62,000 nt of DNA from Cryptomeria japonica. Its lineage: Eukaryota > Streptophyta > Pinopsida > Cupressales > Cupressaceae. The notes beneath the pieces were generated by a model, which was not told the origin of the DNA, made no database searches, and worked only from the letters and a program-made list of their open reading frames with translations. Positions 1-13,100 of this stretch are shown here, in pieces (the stretch's first letter is position 1; each line of letters starts with the position of its first letter). The stretch lies in NCBI RefSeq assembly GCF_030272615.1, contig NC_081407.1, forward strand, positions 442,612,213-442,674,212, given 5' to 3'. Both the position numbers and the translations under genes were made by a program.

Positions 1-22
1 TTCATCTTCGGAGTCTGCATCT

Positions 23-660
23 CACTAGTACAAAAACAACAATATATGACTTAAAAAACTACTAAAAATTACATATAAATGACTAATCTTGGTCACATGA
101 TCATTAGTAGTTTATTGTTGGTCATTTATAACACAACCAAATTTATGTCTAAACCATTTTAGTCATTCATTGGTTGTTTTGATTGTTCAATTTGGTCATT
201 GATTTAGTCATTGATTTGGCCATTGATTTAGTCATTGATTTGGCCATTGATTTAGTCATTGATTTGGTCGTTAATTTAGTCATTGATTTAGTTGTTAATT
301 TAGTCATTGATTTAGTCGTTAATTTAGTCATTGATTGTTGTTAACTAATCATTTATTTAGTCATATTTTTAGTCATTAATTTAGTCACTAAATGATTAAA
401 AAAACTACTAAAAATTGCATATAAATGACTAATCTTGGTCACGTGACCATTAGTAGTTTATTATGACTAAACCATTTTTAGTCATTTATTGGTTGTTTTG
501 ATTGATCAATTTGGTAGTATATTTAGTCATTGATTGTTGTTAACTGATTGGTTATTTAGTCACTGTAATCATTAATTGTTGTCAATTGATAATATATTTA
601 GTCATTTTAATCATTATTTTACCATCAAATGGTCATATATTTAGTCATATTTAGTTATTT
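23..660 (+). mobile_element. Candidate left terminus of a CACTA-type DNA transposon
   Basis: The segment starts with CACTAGTACAAAAAC at 23-37, the CACTA start followed by an A-rich run that is usual for CACTA (En/Spm) ends. Behind it come about 620 bp dense in TTAGTCATT-like words, as expected of a subterminal repeat region. A block at 61-116 (GACTAATCTTGGTCAC core) recurs nearly unchanged at 407-462. I found no matching right end and no transposase, so this may be an isolated end. Subfamily and extent are uncertain. Confidence 0.4.
183..345. repeat. Short tandem repeat of TTTAGTCATTGATTTGG-like units
   Basis: The words TTTAGTCATTGATT, TTGGCCATTGAT and TTAGTCGTTAA alternate in a roughly 12-24 bp rhythm. 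This is a degenerate minisatellite inside the presumed CACTA subterminal region. Nothing coding is visible. Confidence 0.7.
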
Positions 661-2240
661 CCAATATTTTGTTTCTTACAAAACACTTAACAAAATAGCA
701 TAACAAACTAACTTGACAAGAAATACCATATTAATTGTCGTTATTTCCAATGTTTTGTATCTTACAAAATGATGTGGAAGTTTCTCCACAACTAGAAAAA
801 CATACCATGAATACAACATAAACATTATTGAATATTGATGCTAATTTCCCAAACACTGCAACCTTATAGTTAAGTACTTAAATTGGCCCTTACTATACAT
901 GTCCACTAAGTTTAATGGTGTAGCACAAAAGCTGCTTGATTTAACTACATATTTTTATGAAGACAACAAGGAAATATTTAATTTTGAACCTGTTGGAGCT
1001 GTAGTGTTTCCAGCATGCCATATCTAGAATGACCACTTGTAGATGCAATTGCCCAACAATGTTATTCAACCAAACAAGAAGAATCTCATATTCTTCATGT
1101 TTCTCCTGTAGCCTGAAAGATAGAAAAGATTCAACCAAACAAGAAGCATTTCATATTCTTCATGTTACTCCTGTAGCCTGAAAGATAGAAAAGAAGTGTA
1201 AGGATATACTTGTCACTGGAAAAAAAATGAGAGCCAATGAATGCTTCTAACTAAGAAAAGAATTGAGTTTCCATATTTACAAATACTAAATAGAATCTTC
1301 ACTTTTAAAAGCATGACAAATTTGGGTGAACTTAACCAACATTTGTGGCCAATGATCTAGAAGAATCATGCAGAATATAAGATGTAGCTGTTTTATTTTG
1401 TGATGATAACTTCAAGATGCAAAGCAAAAATCAATTCCCAATATGATCATTCAAAATATGCATGGATCCCCAAAAATGGTCACTCAAGATATGTAAAAGG
1501 GAATGTGAAACTCACATCATTTAAAACAAATATATAGTACATATATCAACTAAATTGATAGGTGACTAATCATATTCCAATGGCCACAATATATGATAAT
1601 TAGAAATATGGATGGATCCCCAAAACGATCATATCATTTAAACAAATATATGGAACATATATTGAATAAATCAATAGTAGCAAACAATTTAAATATTTTA
1701 ATAGTACAACATAAAAAATGAAGTCAAGCATAGATTGAATATGAAAATATGGAAACTCCAAGAGCATACTCATTCACAACCAAGGGTTTTGGAGAGGTTA
1801 TAGAAGGTCTCATAAAAAGGGTGCAAGGTTTGTCAAAAAACACAGTTTAAGTATGAGAGCAGCAAAGATGTGATGCAAGAATCAACAATGGTAAATATGA
1901 GACACAGTTGTGACAATCAAAATGCTCAAACAAGGAAATGAATTAATCAGAGAACAGTCCATTGCTAGGGACATCCATTACTTGAGATAAAGATAATTTG
2001 TAAATGACAGTCCCAAGCCTAATACTAATGCCTCATGAGCTAATAGAGACAAAAGGACAACCAATACAAGGTTCAATAATGGCATCAAAGAGCAATGACA
2101 GTCATTTATGTGATGAAAGTACATTGAGGAAAGCTATTCATGAGATCCAATAGAAATACTTTAACAACTATCCTAATGAGAAAGCCAAGTATCATAGTGG
2201 TGAGTGAAGTATTAAGCATACAGTCCTAAGAATAGGGCAA
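661..2240. other. Non-coding stretch, no gene seen
   Basis: AT-rich DNA with only short chance ORFs. It contains a 65-bp direct duplication at 1064-1193 and two imperfectly related blocks around 1440-1560 and 1570-1690, both with GGATCCCCAAAA followed by ATTTAAAACAAATATAT-like sequence. I recognise nothing else. Confidence 0.6.
1064..1193. repeat. 65-bp direct tandem duplication (two copies)
   Basis: Units 1064-1128 and 1129-1193 both begin ATTCAACCAAACAAGAAG and end GAAAGATAGAAAAG, with only a few substitutions. This is a simple local duplication without coding potential. Confidence 0.85.
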
Positions 2241-5200
2241 TGAAGGATTCATATGTGATCAAAATAGAGCTTGTGATAGAGCTTGTTTAAGAAGTATGAG
2301 ACTCTATAAAGAAACTTATGCTGAAGACTGGTCTTGAGAACTGCTAAGGAAAAAGAGAGGTACCCATTGCTATTGCTAATGGTATAGAGTAGCAGATAAT
2401 ACCTCTGGTAAGAGTTGAATGTAAAAGAAAAGAAGCCAATGACTGATAACATTCATCTATGACTGCCACAAAAAGACAATAATTCATTCTCAAAGGAAGA
2501 TACACAAAAGACTTAATGACTATGACAGGCCCTGTGAGTTTGATACTTATAAGACTGAGTAAAACAGTCACAAGATATTGGTATCAATGACTGAGTAAAA
2601 CAGTCACAAGATAATCCTTTGAAGATTCAAGGTTTCAGTCACAAAGGGGTTTACGGCTCAAGAAAATACCCAACAGGCACTCACACAAATAGAGCCACAG
2701 TACCTGGTTTCTGGAAGGTCATAAGAAGGGACAATGTTATATCCTTGAAGCTTCATCTCATTGGAATGAGAAAGACTTTAGTCCTCTATTTTAGGCCTCA
2801 ATTGTCCTTGACTGAGAATGCATGATAAATCAACTTCTTACACCTCAAATTGACCTTTGAACTAATTGCAAGATGATTGAACTATTTGTTGAGTGTGAAT
2901 TAAGAGCTTGTACTTGACTGAGAATTGTTATGCTTGAAATACTCATGACAACCCCTCTGTATCGATAATATCCCTATGATCATGCTCCATCTCTTTAACT
3001 GTTATGAAGTATCTACATCTTTTCAAAATTATGACATCCTTTCATTCATCTTTTATTCTTGTCACTCATTATTTAGAGTGAATATCACTAAACTTTGTAA
3101 GATTGTTATAAAGGCTATCATTGTTTGATTTGTTACTGTACATGCTTTTGTTGTCTAAGCATTATGACTTGTGACTATCACTTGAAGGACTGCTATTTCA
3201 CTTCCATGATGTATCACTGTCATCAACTGATACAAAGCATTGTTCACCATTATCCTCTTTGCTATTTTGATAGTGTAAAAACTTTTGATGCATTTTGTTG
3301 CTCTACAACTTTCTATTTGCCCATTTTCACTATGAAGCTATTTTTGTTCTTGACAGTGGTTTTATATACTTTTGGACTGCATTTTAATCTTTTTTCACTG
3401 TGAACTTGGACTAGAACTTTTTATTCTTATCATGTTGTTCTCTATATTTTTTACAGTGATTTTTGTACTTTGTTGTTGTACCATGGGGCTATCACATGAA
3501 GCCCTCCTTTTAGACTGCTCTCCCTATGTCTGCTCCATGATTTTATTAGAACTTTGTTAGTGATTTTGGCAAGTAATTTGCTGCTATGATCATTCATGTG
3601 CTAGTTGTCCCCTATGACTGCATTATGCTCTTATAGACTGTCTTTGATCTTTGGGATTGTTTCCTAGATGGTGAAAACATAAGGAATTATCCTTGTGACC
3701 GTTTCTATTCACTGTTTAGACTGTTCAAGACTTTCTTCTTTCATTGTCAGAGTCTGATATAAAATATTGTTCACTATCATCCATAGGCTATTTATTCTTG
3801 GTTGATTTTTATATGTTCTTGTATCAATGAAAACAAAATGAACCCAACCCCCCAAAAAATTGACTGAAAACGGGTTTTAATGAAGAAGAACAAATAAGAA
3901 ATGCACAGGAAAGTGATAAGTATGCACAATAAAGATTACATTTCTTTTGTTAAAGCTCTCAAATAAAGCTTACAGTCACACAAAGATAGATTAGTGTCAT
4001 GGGTATCAAAGAGATGATAAGGATACAAAGCAATAAAGAATACAGATATCCCAGTACAAATAACACAGTGAATACTTTTTTAGGATTAAAAAATACAGCA
4101 GTCAAGTATTTTGATCCTTCAATGCAAATGAAAGGGCTACAGGAAGCTAAAACAGTCATAAGATTGCAATCAGATTACTCTGAATCGGTCAAGGATCAAT
4201 AAGTCATAGGTTGATTGCAATCACAACAACAGTATTACCTAGAGGTAGTAAAGTCTTCATCAAGTTTTGTGACAGTCATAAAGTCTAGAAAAGCAAATGA
4301 AGAGGAAAAGGGCTTTATCAAAGACATTAAACCATAGATGCAATTATGAATCACTTTGAAGAGCATTCTAGGCTCATGAAGACAGTACTTTCAATGATAA
4401 TTAAAACAAAGAAGAATACAAAGTCATCCTGAGGTGTATGAACAGTGCCTTCATGAAGGGTGCACAGTCTTCAAAGCCTCATAACAGTAATCATAAAAGA
4501 AGGATAGCAGATGAGGACCACAAAGCATATAAAATATATTGCAGCAAGAGGCTCTCCCAGTAGCAAAAGGGTTTCAGACTTCATGAAAAGAGCCACGAAA
4601 GGCACATTTTGCAGTCTAAGTGCCCTAAGGGCCAATACACTTAGAAAGGTCACAGTCCAACCAAAAGAAGATAACAGTCCCAGATCTGCTAGAGAAAGTT
4701 AACACAGTGTATGAGGGCTAACAACATCATCAGTATTAAAGCATGAGAATATATCCCAATGTATGTGACGCAGTCAAGGTAGGGAGATCTAATGAAGGAC
4801 ATCCTTGCCTTGCAGCCCATGACACAAAACGCCATGCAAGATTCCGGCAACTAGTAACACAACACAAGATCTTACCGGTAAACAGATGAAGAGCAACTCT
4901 AACCGGTAGAAGTAACACACGATGGAACCGGTAACCAGATAAATCAATCATTATAACCATTTAATGAATTACATATGCCTTCAGCGGCTACACATACTGG
5001 ACCACAACCCAGGATTACAAAACCATCCATACAACACGAATCTAAGATCCACAGATCTTCTACTCGACAAATAAGCCTCCGGTAACAGTCTACACTAATC
5101 CGGACTTCAGTCCCCCCGGACCAGAATCTCTCCAAAAACTACATCTTTGCTCGATCTCTTCTTCCTCTAACCTCTATCCTGCAAAATTAATGTCTAAACT

Positions 5201-6655
5201 TTCCCTTTATACCATCCATAAGTAATAACAACTCGATCAAGTCGGCCAAAGACCAACCGGTTCATGATGAAACGTGTAAACGATAACATGTTGGCTCAAA
5301 TCACCAAGAACATCTTCAAATGCATAAAAATTCACGCAGCCCTCCAGAAACATTGGTCAAGGCCCAAAACAACATCGCTCAATGATCTGCAAGTTACAAA
5401 AAGCACCCGCAACCCAATTCATCTTCGCTTTACACACAACAAGACCAACTAGTAAGAACATACCAATACCAGGCCAATACCGGATTGATGTCTCACTAGG
5501 ATCAAATCCAAATGCTGGTTTGAACTACTCTGGTACTCCTGCATCAGTATGGCTACAAACGTTGAGAAGCAGCTGCAGCACATGAAGAATTATATCAAAC
5601 CTAGGTTTGAAGACCTTCATATTGATAGCAATAGATCAAACATAGTCTAAGACAAAAGAGTTATGTACAACAACCTGCCAAGAAAAATATGAAAAATAAA
5701 AGACCAAAAGACAGTGCTATCTAATGCACAGCCCCATGATCATTTCAAGTGACAAAGCAAACCTTATGAAATCCACAAAAGCCTTCATAAAGACAAATAG
5801 TTTGAAACGGGGAATAAAGAAATTAGAACAACTAATCATGAAGTGGCATCAAGTTGTGAAGATTACTCAAAGATGAAGATCAATTGTTCAAGGAGAGCTA
5901 GACAAGCCACAGTCCAAAGATACATGCACCAAAAGCATAGTCATAAGTCATGGCAAAACAAGGTGTAATGACAGCTAAGAGATAATGAAAGACAATATGG
6001 ACAAGGCTTGTAAAGATAATAAATGCAATCTTTTATACACCAAAGAGCAGCATGTGTAAGAAAAATCAATCCTACAAAGTGCAGACCAAGATCACAAATG
6101 GATGACATAGTCAAAGCTAGCAAGCAATGATTTGGCAGTCACACATGTACAAAGTATAAGTTTGCATCCATTCAATAGAACACAGTGAGCAATCCTGAAC
6201 AGAGAATAGTATACAGTGAGCATATGTGAAGAGTAGCAATAAAGGAATGTGTAGTCATATCTCAACATGAACTATATATAGTGGATTGCTTTAATGATAT
6301 AACAAGTACTGAAGCAATCGTTTAAAAATACAGGCCCTAAAACTTTGTCAAAGACAGTCATTAAGAATGAAAGTACAATCCTTACGGCAAAAAATACAGT
6401 CCAATGATCACCATATTAACAGTCTCATGCCAAACTCAGTCATTATAGTATACAAGAGATTGTGTTTTGCCACTACAACATATAGGCAAATATGATAAAA
6501 AAAAGTATCAGTCCATAAAGCTTCAAAAAGACAATGAAAATGTAAGGGTATTTGCAGTCTTTAGGCCAAACCTGTTGATGTGTCTTTTGTACACGACCAA
6601 ACACAGAATAAAATACCTAAAGGTACCTTATCCTCTCTTGAACAAAGTTCCTGAT
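2241..6655. other. CAGTC/CAGTGA-rich non-coding sequence with one strand switch
   Basis: No gene is supported; every ORF is short and interrupted. The text is packed with ACAGTCA, GCAGTC, CAGTCATAA and CAGTGA words. For example, AACAGTCACAAGATA occurs twice near 2564-2612. Between about 2.9 and 3.8 kb the same words appear mainly as reverse complements (TGACTG, CACTGT), so part of the region lies in the opposite orientation. A composition-distinct island at about 4760-5585 is listed separately. The origin is unknown; an old diverged repeat is the simplest reading. Confidence 0.5.
4760..5585 (-). other. CCGGT-rich island, possible retrotransposon or LTR remnant
   Basis: This island is richer in C and in ACCGGT/CCGGTA words than its surroundings, resembling the LTR text of the Copia elements further right. 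On the minus strand GGTATAAAGGGAAAG (about 5195-5212) could be a TATA region. No LTR boundaries, PBS, PPT or coding domains are visible, so the assignment is tentative. Confidence 0.25.
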
Positions 6656-7443
6656 TGCTGAAGATTTCGCCGAAGGATCAATCGAGGCAACTCCAAGGTT
6701 CTTGTATGTAGGTTCTCTACGTGTGGATAAGCTTCTCGCGGTATGATGTGATTTTGCTTGAATCACAAGGGGACTTACATTCGATGACCTGAACGTCTGA
6801 TTTGCTGGAATCACAAGTCCTATTAACTAACTGGAAGACAAACAAATGACAAAAGATGCAGGGTTCAGGAAGTCTACTCTACTACCTAGAATGCGAGAAG
6901 ATGGATGAATGACTAGGTGGAGTCCTACTAGGCTGGGTCTCACCATCGGGTTGAACAATTCAACACCAACTCAGTGCGATCTTCTAAGGGATGCTTCCAA
7001 TACGTTCAAATCGTACACTATCAGATATTGATCATCATTCAAGTTAATGCATGAACAATAGACGTGTAACGACTTGAGATTAAGCTCATTTTATGCTAGT
7101 TGACCACGCAGGGCGCACTTACAATCAGTAAGAGGCTAGTGGTATGGATTAGACGGATTCCACATAGGTGCATTCAACAACTTCTTTCATTCAACTTAAT
7201 TATCTATCATCTAAAATGAAGATTCAACAAGAGACCATGCATATTGCAACGAAACGACATATTTCACCATATCTTCAATGAAAAAGAAGTCTTTACAATT
7301 AAGGCAACAATGTCTTATTTTCTCTTCCTAGTCTACTCTAATTGCTATTCTATTTGCTATTCTACTACTTATTCACCGACTATCAACTATTTACTAACTA
7401 TTCTCTATTAGCTAACCATTAGCCTTTACAAATGAGGAGCCAG

Positions 7444-7456
7444 GGCTTATATAGTG
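7444..7456 (-). promoter_or_regulatory. TATA-like box of the solo LTR
   Basis: Minus-strand GCACTATATAAGCCC sits where a U3/R boundary would be expected, followed downstream by a TGGCTCCTCATTTG stretch. This is inference from position and sequence only. Confidence 0.4.
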
Positions 7457-8129
7457 CCCTCAATACAATTCAATGGCTCAGATCAACTTGAGATCAATGG
7501 CCGAGATTTTACAATGAAGACCCTAATTAGGGTTTGTTACAACAACTCAATTCTGGCCAATGAAATAATTGCATTATTTGGACACATGTCTTCTCTGGAA
7601 TATTTGACCAATGGATAACCAGGGTAGGTACATCGAAGTTTGTGCCATCTCCAATGAGTCAAGTACATTGAATCTGGACACGCTGAGGTGGACCAATCCG
7701 ATTGGAGGAGTGATGACTGGGATGCCACCTTATCTGACACTTGTAACTTGGTAGATGCTCAATTTGATGATGCTGAGAAGCTAACTTAATTAATTCTTTT
7801 GAAACTATCTGCTTCTTCAAAAAACCCTTGCTTTAACCTCCTTTGTCTTTGATGTGCAGGATGGATGGTGTACCTTTCCTTCAAATGCTGGATTGGAAGA
7901 GGTCGTCCCTGATGATGCTGGACCAGAGGAGGTCATCCTTGCTGATGTTGGACTGGAGGAGGCCGTCCTTGCCCTAGCCTGGTCTTCTTTCACCTGCAAG
8001 ACAAACCATAAAATGATTAAGGACACATAATATATTTATTCTAACAAAGCATTTTATACCTTAAATCATCAACAAAAGATATTAAAATGAAGCTTGCTCA
8101 AGATTCTCCCCAGGGACAGGCTCCATAAG

Positions 8130-9697
8130 AATTTCGCCCTGGACCCTCTGGAAGGGTCAAGAGCGAATTTTGCATTCCTGGCCAATTTAGACCTCTTTTC
8201 AACATTACCTCACAATTAGCTCCTCGCCTGACCCCAAACAAGGTGAAAAATAGTAGTTTCAAAGGATTTCGCCCTGGACCCTCTGGAAGGGTCAGGAGCG
8301 AATTTTGCATCTTTGGACAAATTCCATCATGTCTCTACTCCAAAATGCCTTCCAAGGCAATCATATGCTATCCTTCTCCTCACCAAAGGCTGGGAATCCA
8401 CAACTTGACCTTCCTCATGGGCAAACTAGGCGATTTTGGGAATTTCGCTCTGGACCCTCTGGAAGGGTCAGGAGCGAAATTCCTTCTTTAGGCTTCATTT
8501 TACACTTCCTTCACTTCAATTCATCTGGACTCCCCCACATTGAATCCACTTCCCAACTTGGCAACATTGGTTTGATCTTCACAAGGCCTAAAAGTCAAAT
8601 TCGCTCAAAAACCTAGTTAGGGACAGGACCTATCCAGAATTTCGCTCTGGACCCTTTGGAAGGGTCAGGAGCGAAATTCACCTTCTTGGCTAGAATCCTT
8701 CATTTTTTCAAAGCTCTCACGCATTTCCAAAGTCCAAACACGTCCATCCTTCCTTTCAAGATGCTCTGCAAATCAAAATTTGGTCAAACTAGGGAGGAAA
8801 TGAGCTTTAGGAAGATTTTCGCTTTGGACCCTTTGGAAGGGTCAGGAGCGAAAATCTCATTCTAGGCTTGATCACTCACTTTTCCAACTTCAAACCATCT
8901 CAAGAAGCAAACTTAGATCATTTTCCACCTAAGGGACAAGGTTTCAAGCTGAAACAAGGTAGCAAATGAAGTTTATGATGAATTTCGCTTTGGACCCTTT
9001 GGAAGGGTCAAGAGCGAAATTCTCTTTTAGGCTAAAATCTTGCTCTTCAAAATCAACCAATTCCATCTCAAGGCAAGAACATACCAATTCATCCTCAAAC
9101 ATGCCCTAGAAACCAACACTTAGCCAAAATTGGGAAGGCAATGTGGGCTACAAAGATTTTCGCTCTAGACCTTTTGGAAGGGTCAGGGGCAAAAATCATG
9201 TTTTGGGTTGGATCCTTGACTTTTTCTATTTTCATCCTCTTTGGGAGGCAAACATAGATCCTTCCTCATGCATCTCCACCTTGGTCTTGACTCTTGCTAA
9301 AGGAAAAATGAGTGTTTTCAAGAATTTCGCTCTGGACCCTCTGGAAGGGTCAAGAGCGAAATTCATCTTCTTGACTAAAATCCTTCATCTTTCAATCTTG
9401 ACAAGGCTAGAACATTCAAAAATACCTTCAAACATGCCTTAGGAACTAGAAATTTGGCCTTGATAAGTGAGAATTTGGGGTCTTCAAGGATTTTCGCTCT
9501 AGACCCTTTGGAAGGGTCAGGAGCGAAATCCCTATTCTTGGCCAAGATCCTGACTTTATTTTCACATTTCTTCATTCAAACAAGCATTTTTACCTTCATT
9601 CAAGCCTGGGAATGCGTTAGTTCTAGGTTTTGGTCAAAGTAGAATGTCTTATGGAGAATTTCGCTCTGGACCCTTTGGAAGGGTCAGGAGCGATATT
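8130..9697. repeat. Ten-copy satellite (~170-bp period) with a conserved 41-bp palindromic core
   Basis: Cores start at 8130, 8266, 8441, 8638, 8814, 8981, 9155, 9323, 9489 and 9657. Steps are 136, 175, 197, 176, 167, 174, 168, 166 and 168 bp. Each core is an interrupted palindrome: AATTTCGCTC, GACCCTT, a 3-base centre, AAGGGTC, GAGCGAAATT, with 2-base mismatched joints. Spacers are much less alike but share phrases such as CTTGGCTAAAATCCTTCA after the core. Short plus-strand ORFs reading ALDPLEGSGAK are by-products of the core read in different frames. Confidence 0.9.
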
Positions 9698-10199
9698 ATA
9701 TTCCATATACTTTAAGTTATATTCCATATATACTTCCAGGATGTTTGAGAGTGGTTTCGGACCTCCAGGAGTTGTATTTCAAAATCTAGTTTTTGGAGGA
9801 TTCTTCAGTTTTCCAGACTTAGTCAAATTTCAGGATCAGGACATTCCAGACAGCCAAATTTCAAGGCATTTGAAGATCAGGATGACATTCCAAACTTCAT
9901 CACTCACCAACTTGACCTAGCTCGGACCTTCAAGAATGATACCCACTCACAAAGCAAGACACAATTAGCAACAAGAGCAAAACCAGGCCCTAAGGAAGAC
10001 TCTCAAAGAAATCCTAACCTGGAGCACCTGCTGACTCTCCTGGCTCAAGCAAAGCCTACCATCCTATTGATCCCTTGGCGACACTCAAAATGCAAAGGCT
10101 AACAGACAATCCCTAAACACCTAGAAAGCAAAACCCCACAAAGTGAAAAAAGTAGGGGTCCCCATTTGCAATGGGGCGATGTGTGAATACGTCACAACA

Positions 10200-13100
10200 A
10201 AACCATAGGAGAGCAGTTTGATGATAAGTTTGACAGTGAACTATATAGTAGAGACACTAAAGGAAAAGGAAGGCTACTGCCCAGATTACTATCCAAAAAG
10301 AGCCATTAAGAATACCACATACAAAGGGCATTCACAGAGAGACCATGAACCTGAGTGAAAATAACAAAAAGAAGAACATAGACAAGGTAAAAGACAAGGT
10401 CAAAGCAAAGAATAATTACATGTACAGAGCAGTCTACTTTCAAAGTGGTTATAAGAGGGAGCCAATGGAACAAAGAACAGTGAATGTATTCACTGTCAAA
10501 GATGACAAAATCACAATATCTCTCTGCCCTAGAACAAGTCAAAACAGTGAGCAGCTTCATGATAGAGAGATTCCTAAGCTTTTGATGAACAATGGCCATA
10601 CAGAAAGAAAACAAAAGAACAACCCATAAGAATTCAAGAGCTATGATCAAAGACAATAAGTTTCAATGGCAGACATTCAGGGAAATAGGGCCAAAACATA
10701 GGTCAAATGTTGACAGAGCAACCAATCAGTGGTAGAGACTGTTACCAATTTTTTGACTCCAAGGGCAAAAAATAGCCTCACCAAGGTTATAAGTCTTCAC
10801 GATCTAATAATCTTGAGGAGTTTAAATGATAGTCAAAGAGAAAAATCATATTAGCAGCCCATATACAATGAGCAATCATAATAGAGGATCATTCCCAAGG
10901 CCATCACAGAGTCTAGGCGTCCAAACCAGCTTCAGGACAGTCATATAAATGGAGGATCACAATGTCATAACAGATCCAAAGCAACAGATGTCACTTTGGT
11001 AATGGTGAGGAAGGGTTTTAGAGGACAGTTCCACCATAACAGAAAAGGAACACTTGAAATAGTCCAAAGATCCTCCTTAGAGAACAAACACAGTGAGAGA
11101 TAGGGCTAAAATGAATCTTGAATGTCTTATCACAATCCATTAAAGTAGCCTTTGCTACTATCATATAGACAGTGAACACAGTCACAATCCACATATAATC
11201 AATGAATCACAAAGAATATAATCATTGAAGGGTTTGTGATTGTTCACAGTCAAAACAGTTTGGTCTCAGCTCAAAGGTTAGGCAATTTAGAGCAGTCATC
11301 ACAGTCATAATTTGACTGCCAAACAGTAAAAGGAGCAGTTCATGGCAGTCATGACAATGAGCATAGAAGGATGTAAGGGTTGATGCATATGTCAAGAAAG
11401 GAATGCAATCAGGAAAGAGCAGTCCCAAGACAGTAACAAAGAAGGCATTCTTCACTCCAAATTCCTAATATAAGAGCAGCTTCAAAGATCAACACCTGAG
11501 ACATGAAACAATACAAAGAGACCTAAGATAGAGCTTATTCATAACAGAGATGGTATTCACTTAGAATTTACAGCAGTCCCTTCTTTAGAAGCCTCACAAC
11601 TATGGCAGTCATGACTCATAGCCATTGGAAAGAAGGTCATAGCCTTCTCTAGGAGAATAAGAGGAAAATCAACTCTTAGTTTCAAAATGCAGTCCTAGTA
11701 GCAGTTTTGAAGAAAGAACAGTGGATTTGGTTTTGATGAATGAAAGGGGTATTCTACCGTATAATGTAAAGAGCATTCAATGATACCTTGGACAAATGAG
11801 CGGCATATAAACAAATACAATCATAACTATAAATATGGATTGTTTATAGTGAAAAGAGACATTTACCAATCACCAGCTATAGTGAACGAGGTCCAGTTAC
11901 ATTTTTTGCAAGCCACATATAAACAGTGATAACAATAAAGTAACACAATGAGCAAAGAATCATCTCAACCAAAGGTATATATAACTATATAAGGTTATAA
12001 CAGTGAAAGAAGTCTATGGTAGAGAAAAGTATAGAAAGATGCAATGAAGTCTCTCAAGCAAAGACCTCAATCCTCAACAAAAGGCATGACACAACCCCTC
12101 TGAACAGAGTAGCTTCTATAAAGTGCAGTTCAAAGGCCAAAGACAGTTTGACAAAACCTAATCTCTAGGTCAACAAGATTGACAAGATGACCTCATGACC
12201 TCATGACCTCATAAAGATTAAACATCAGTGGTCATTGAGTTTTCAAAGAAAAGAAAAGTATGATAAGAAAAACCCTAACCAAGTATACAAGTTGCAGCTA
12301 AAAGACAACTTTTCAAGGCACGAGAGCATGAAGAATTTCAGTCACATAAAAAATAGTGACAGTGGGGTAAGTAAAAAAAAACTATTGCAGCATAACGAAT
12401 GGACAAACACCTCTGTTTACAATCATGATCATAATAAGAGGGCAATCTCTTTGATATTTGACAATGTAGAGAAGCAAAGCCACGAGGAAAAAAGGGAAGT
12501 ATTGAGTTACTTTCAGAATTCAAAAGGACAAGCATAAGGAGATAGGTCACTATCATTCAGAGAAGCTTAACTAAGGCATAGAGCAGTCCTTATGCTATAA
12601 TTGTGAAAATAGTCAAGAGGCAGAATATTTGACAGTCACAACTGTGTTAATGCAGCATTCAGGATAGCCTTCATCACAGAGCATAAGACTGTCAAGAACA
12701 ACAAGCTACAGAGATCACTATCACTGCAACTGAGGAAGATTGGAAAATCTTATGAGTAGCCACAAAGGAGATGAAGGACATAAGGCATGGAGACCATAAT
12801 GGCAGTATATTGAACATAATACACAATGCTTTAGGAGCAATAAGCTATAGTAGGAGCTCTATTACTGTCGCAGCAAAAGGTTTTTGAAAATCTTCAATAT
12901 CAAAGTGCAGTCATGCATGCAATATAAGATAGTGAATAGTTCTTATAAGGAAAACTCATCAAAAGGCCATTAAGTGTTAGAATGATGTATGATGACCCTT
13001 TTCAAAGAAACCCAAGGAAATGTTAAGTTTATAATATCAAATAGTAGCCTTGTTTTTGGACAAAGAAAGGTCTGAGATATTTGATAGTGGTGTCAATTAT

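Larger units (their letters stand above)
6656..10199 (-). mobile_element. Probable solo LTR (long, minus strand)
   Basis: Read on the minus strand, the block begins TGTTGTGACG (from 10199) and ends CTTCAGCA (at 6656), giving TG...CA ends. It differs in composition from the CAGTC-rich DNA on both sides. A TATA-like ACTATATAAG lies on the minus strand near 7450, so the first ~2.7 kb would be U3 and the rest R-U5. There is no tRNA-primer site next to one end and no polypurine tract next to the other, as expected of a solo LTR. The U3 contains the palindromic satellite. I could not see a target-site duplication, so the exact borders are uncertain. Confidence 0.45.

Noticed and set aside
3125-3560. 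Cys/Phe-rich ORFs in the reverse-oriented CAGTC block
   Set aside because: By-products of TGTTGT/CACTGT word bias; no domain.
8130-9697. CRISPR-like array (regular palindromic repeats with unique spacers)
   Set aside because: Spacers are 125-155 bp, diverged copies of each other, and the context is a plant genome; it is a satellite.
8098-9920. Several plus-strand ORFs of 60-100 codons with repeated ALDPLEGSGAK peptides
   Set aside because: The peptide is the palindromic satellite core read in different frames; spacers are not conserved as protein and frames do not join.
6651-10204. Target-site duplication for the 6656-10199 solo LTR
   Set aside because: CTGAT and AAACC do not match; borders may be slightly misplaced or decayed.
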